Assembly (NCBI RefSeq): GCF_047638075.1
Contig: NZ_JBLJBV010000057.1
Coordinates: 38,033-102,032, forward strand
DNA length: 64,000 bases
Source: UBA6197 sp047638075
GTDB taxonomy: Bacteria > Pseudomonadota > Alphaproteobacteria > Rhodobacterales > Rhodobacteraceae
Direction: 5' to 3'
The translations under genes were made by a program, and so were the position numbers. Positions 62,092-64,000 of the stretch are shown in pieces. Below the pieces are notes generated by a model. It ran no database searches. It was not told the DNA's origin and saw only the letters and a list, made by a program, of their open reading frames with translations. Each line of letters opens with the position of its first letter. The first letter of the stretch is position 1.

Positions 62092-64000
62092 ATGGCTTTA
62101 GGACGCATCGCTCATTTGACGACTCCGCTTGACGAGGATGCCTTGCTGTTCTCGCGGCTTACCGGGGCGGATCATGTCAGTAAATGTTTTGAATTCAACG
62201 TGCAGGCGCGCAGCTTTGACCCCAATATCGCGGGCACCGATCTGTTGGGCCAGATGGTAAGCGTCGCGGTCACAACCGACCATGAGGCGCAAGAGACACC
62301 CCGCTATTTTCACGGCATGGTCGATCAGTTCCGCTTTGAGGGCGATGACGATGCCGATATGTTCATCTATCGGCTGATCCTGCGGCCCAAGTTGTGGCTG
62401 CTGTCAAAAACCACCGACAACCGGATTTTCCAGGATCAGTCGGTGAAAGAAATCATCTCATCGGTGTTGTCCGAACACAATATCTATGATTTTCGCTTTG
62501 ATCTGAGCGGCCCTGCAACCAAACTGCGCGACTACTGTGTGCAATACGGCGAAACCGATCTGGATTTCATTCAGCGGCTGATGGAACACGACGGTGCCTT
62601 TTATTATTTTGAGTATGAGGACAACAAGCACACCCTGATCATCAGCGACGATTCCGGCAAACTGAAAGCGGCGCCAGATATGGAAAGTATCCGGTTTGAG
62701 CCGCATGACATCGCCAACACAGGCGGCCCCGGCGTGATCACCCGGCTTAGCCGAACCGATACTATCGTATCAGGCGAACACACGCTGACCGATTACAATT
62801 TTCAATCGCCCTCGGCCGACCTGATTGCCAAATCCAGAAAAACCATGGGCCACGACAGCGACGCACAAGCGCGCTACAGCTATCCGGGCCACTATATGGA
62901 CATGTCCGCCGGCAACACCATGGCCGAACTTAGGCGCACCGAGGATCAGGCGTTCAGAAATGTTATCTACGCACGCTCTACCGCCAGCATGCCACGATCC
63001 GGCAACGTGTTCGACCTTTTCGATTACCCGCGCGACACCGAAAACCAGGGCTATCTGATCCTGTCCGTTGATTATGACATCTGGGACGGGCAATATAACG
63101 CCTCTGCCGATCAAACGCGCGATGACGGATTCCTGGCAAATTACCGGTTGGTGCCAAACCTGGGCAAATTTCGCCCCGCTCGAAGCACCCCCAAACCGGT
63201 GATGAAGGGGCCGCAGACCGCCCGCGTGGTTGGGCCGGCCGGCGAAGAAATTTATACCGACGAATACGCCCGCGTTAAGGTGCATTTCTTCTGGGACCGC
63301 GCCGATGAGGGGCAGGGTGACACGACCTGTTGGATTCGCGTCAGCGCGGCCTGGGCGGGGGCGGGGTTTGGCTTTATTCAGATTCCGCGTATCGGGCATG
63401 AGGTCATCGTTGATTTTCTGGAAGGCGACCCCGACCGCCCCATCATCACCGGCCGCGTTTACAATGCCGAACAGATGCCCCCCTATGACCTGCCCGCCAA
63501 TGCCACGCAATCGGGCTGGAAATCTGAAAGCTCGCTGGGTGGGGGGGGCTGGAATGAACTACGGTTTGAAGATCTCAAAGGCGCCGAAGAGGTCTATTTT
63601 CAGGCCGAAAAAGACCATAATGAGCTGATCAAGAACAATGAAACCCGGCACATCGGTAACGATTTTGCCGAAAACGTGGTCAATAACGCAAAGCAGGATA
63701 TTGGCGTCGACCGCGATGAAACGGTTGGCAACAACAAGACGACATGGGTTGGCGTTAACCGTACCGTCTCCATCGGTCAAAATGACACCGAAACCGTCGG
63801 GGCCAACCGCAAGCTGACGGTGGGCGCGGATGAAACAATCCTCATTCGCGCAAACTCAACCGAAGATATCGGGCTAAACCACACGCAATCGGTTGGCGCC
63901 AATCAGACAATTACGGTCGCTGCCGCTCGCTTTGATACCGTCAATGCCGCCGAAAACCGCATCGTTCGCGCAGCCCAGACAAACGAGATCGGCCTGATCC
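62092..64000 (+). CDS. vgrG: VgrG/TssI type VI spike protein (partial, 3' end outside window)
   Basis: Open from ATG 62092 to the window end, 636 residues. The preceding site is GAGGAGAAG. It starts MALGRIAHLTTPLDEDALLFSRL, then gives the gp27-like region and the gp5 OB-fold block (ARVVGPAGEEIYTDEYARVKVHFFWDR...CWIRVS). After about residue 500 it enters a beta-helix of short repeats (ETVGNNKT, VGVNRTVS, ETVGANRKLTVGADET, QSVGANQTI). VgrG trimers tip the type VI tube and can carry effector domains at the C-terminus, which is not visible here. Confidence 0.93.
   Translation, partial: MALGRIAHLTTPLDEDALLFSRLTGADHVSKCFEFNVQARSFDPNIAGTDLLGQMVSVAVTTDHEAQETPRYFHGMVDQFRFEGDDDADMFIYRLILRPKLWLLSKTTDNRIFQDQSVKEIISSVLSEHNIYDFRFDLSGPATKLRDYCVQYGETDLDFIQRLMEHDGAFYYFEYEDNKHTLIISDDSGKLKAAPDMESIRFEPHDIANTGGPGVITRLSRTDTIVSGEHTLTDYNFQSPSADLIAKSRKTMGHDSDAQARYSYPGHYMDMSAGNTMAELRRTEDQAFRNVIYARSTASMPRSGNVFDLFDYPRDTENQGYLILSVDYDIWDGQYNASADQTRDDGFLANYRLVPNLGKFRPARSTPKPVMKGPQTARVVGPAGEEIYTDEYARVKVHFFWDRADEGQGDTTCWIRVSAAWAGAGFGFIQIPRIGHEVIVDFLEGDPDRPIITGRVYNAEQMPPYDLPANATQSGWKSESSLGGGGWNELRFEDLKGAEEVYFQAEKDHNELIKNNETRHIGNDFAENVVNNAKQDIGVDRDETVGNNKTTWVGVNRTVSIGQNDTETVGANRKLTVGADETILIRANSTEDIGLNHTQSVGANQTITVAAARFDTVNAAENRIVRAAQTNEIGLI

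Noticed and set aside
62770..63510. 246-codon minus-strand frame inside vgrG
   Set aside because: Antisense shadow of the gp27/gp5 region, which is clear on the plus strand.
57131..64000. Prophage origin for the VgrG-containing region
   Set aside because: VgrG resembles phage spike proteins, but PP2C, DotU/IcmF-like and OmpA neighbours fit a type VI locus; no integrase, capsid or terminase is seen.
1..64000. CRISPR arrays, tRNA or rRNA genes
   Set aside because: No regularly spaced repeats, tRNA cloverleaf patterns or rRNA signatures were seen in any intergenic region.

Overview
The window is GC-rich, densely coded DNA from an alphaproteobacterium, most likely of the Rhodobacterales/Roseobacter group. 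This placement is inferred from the gene content: a pbpC/alpha-2-macroglobulin pair, an MbfA-type ferritin-VIT1 protein, an xseB-ispA-dxs operon, a soluble hybrid kinase of the roseobacter type and recurrent roseobacter-like intergenic terminator elements. No rRNA, tRNA or CRISPR array was found.

Region 1 (1-5.7 kb) holds serine biosynthesis. serB (cut by the window edge) diverges from serC-serA, which has a structured leader resembling the serC RNA motif. A metallophosphatase and a thiolase follow. Region 2 (5.8-18.1 kb) holds the periplasmic pair PBP1C and alpha-2-macroglobulin, a cytosolic hybrid histidine kinase, recQ and yggT. Region 3 (18.2-29.8 kb) is housekeeping: a thioesterase, an MFS permease, mepA, a phytase-like esterase, a queuosine-precursor transporter, a possible independent small RNA/mini-ORF unit, an HDAC-like hydrolase, xseB-ispA-dxs, and a four-gene operon starting with fghA.

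Region 4 (29.9-35.6 kb) has mbfA (iron export) and, divergent from it, a previously uncalled 54-residue secreted peptide. Three near-identical palindromes lie between them. trhO, pncA-pncB and a Pit-type phosphate transporter follow. Region 5 (35.8-44.9 kb) is an amino-sugar/muramic-acid locus. nagA, a GntR regulator and a BadF kinase run one way. murQ, a complete sugar ABC transporter and a Gfo/Idh oxidoreductase run the other way. The shared promoter region carries helically phased repeats. Together the genes suggest recovery of MurNAc/GlcNAc from peptidoglycan.

Region 6 (44.9-53.7 kb) has tex, a four-gene flagellar block (flgE-flgK-flgL-flgI) and about 1.2 kb of decayed sequence with IS66 transposase relics. 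Region 7 (53.7-56.9 kb) is a complete FtrABCD-type ferrous iron importer on the minus strand. Region 8 (57.1-64 kb) is one edge of a type VI secretion locus: an OmpA-like protein, a PP2C phosphatase, an M15-like peptidase, an apparent DotU(TssL)-IcmF(TssM) chimera, and vgrG running off the window. The chimera, the triple operator with its small secreted gene, and the mini-ORF/terminator unit are the least ordinary items.
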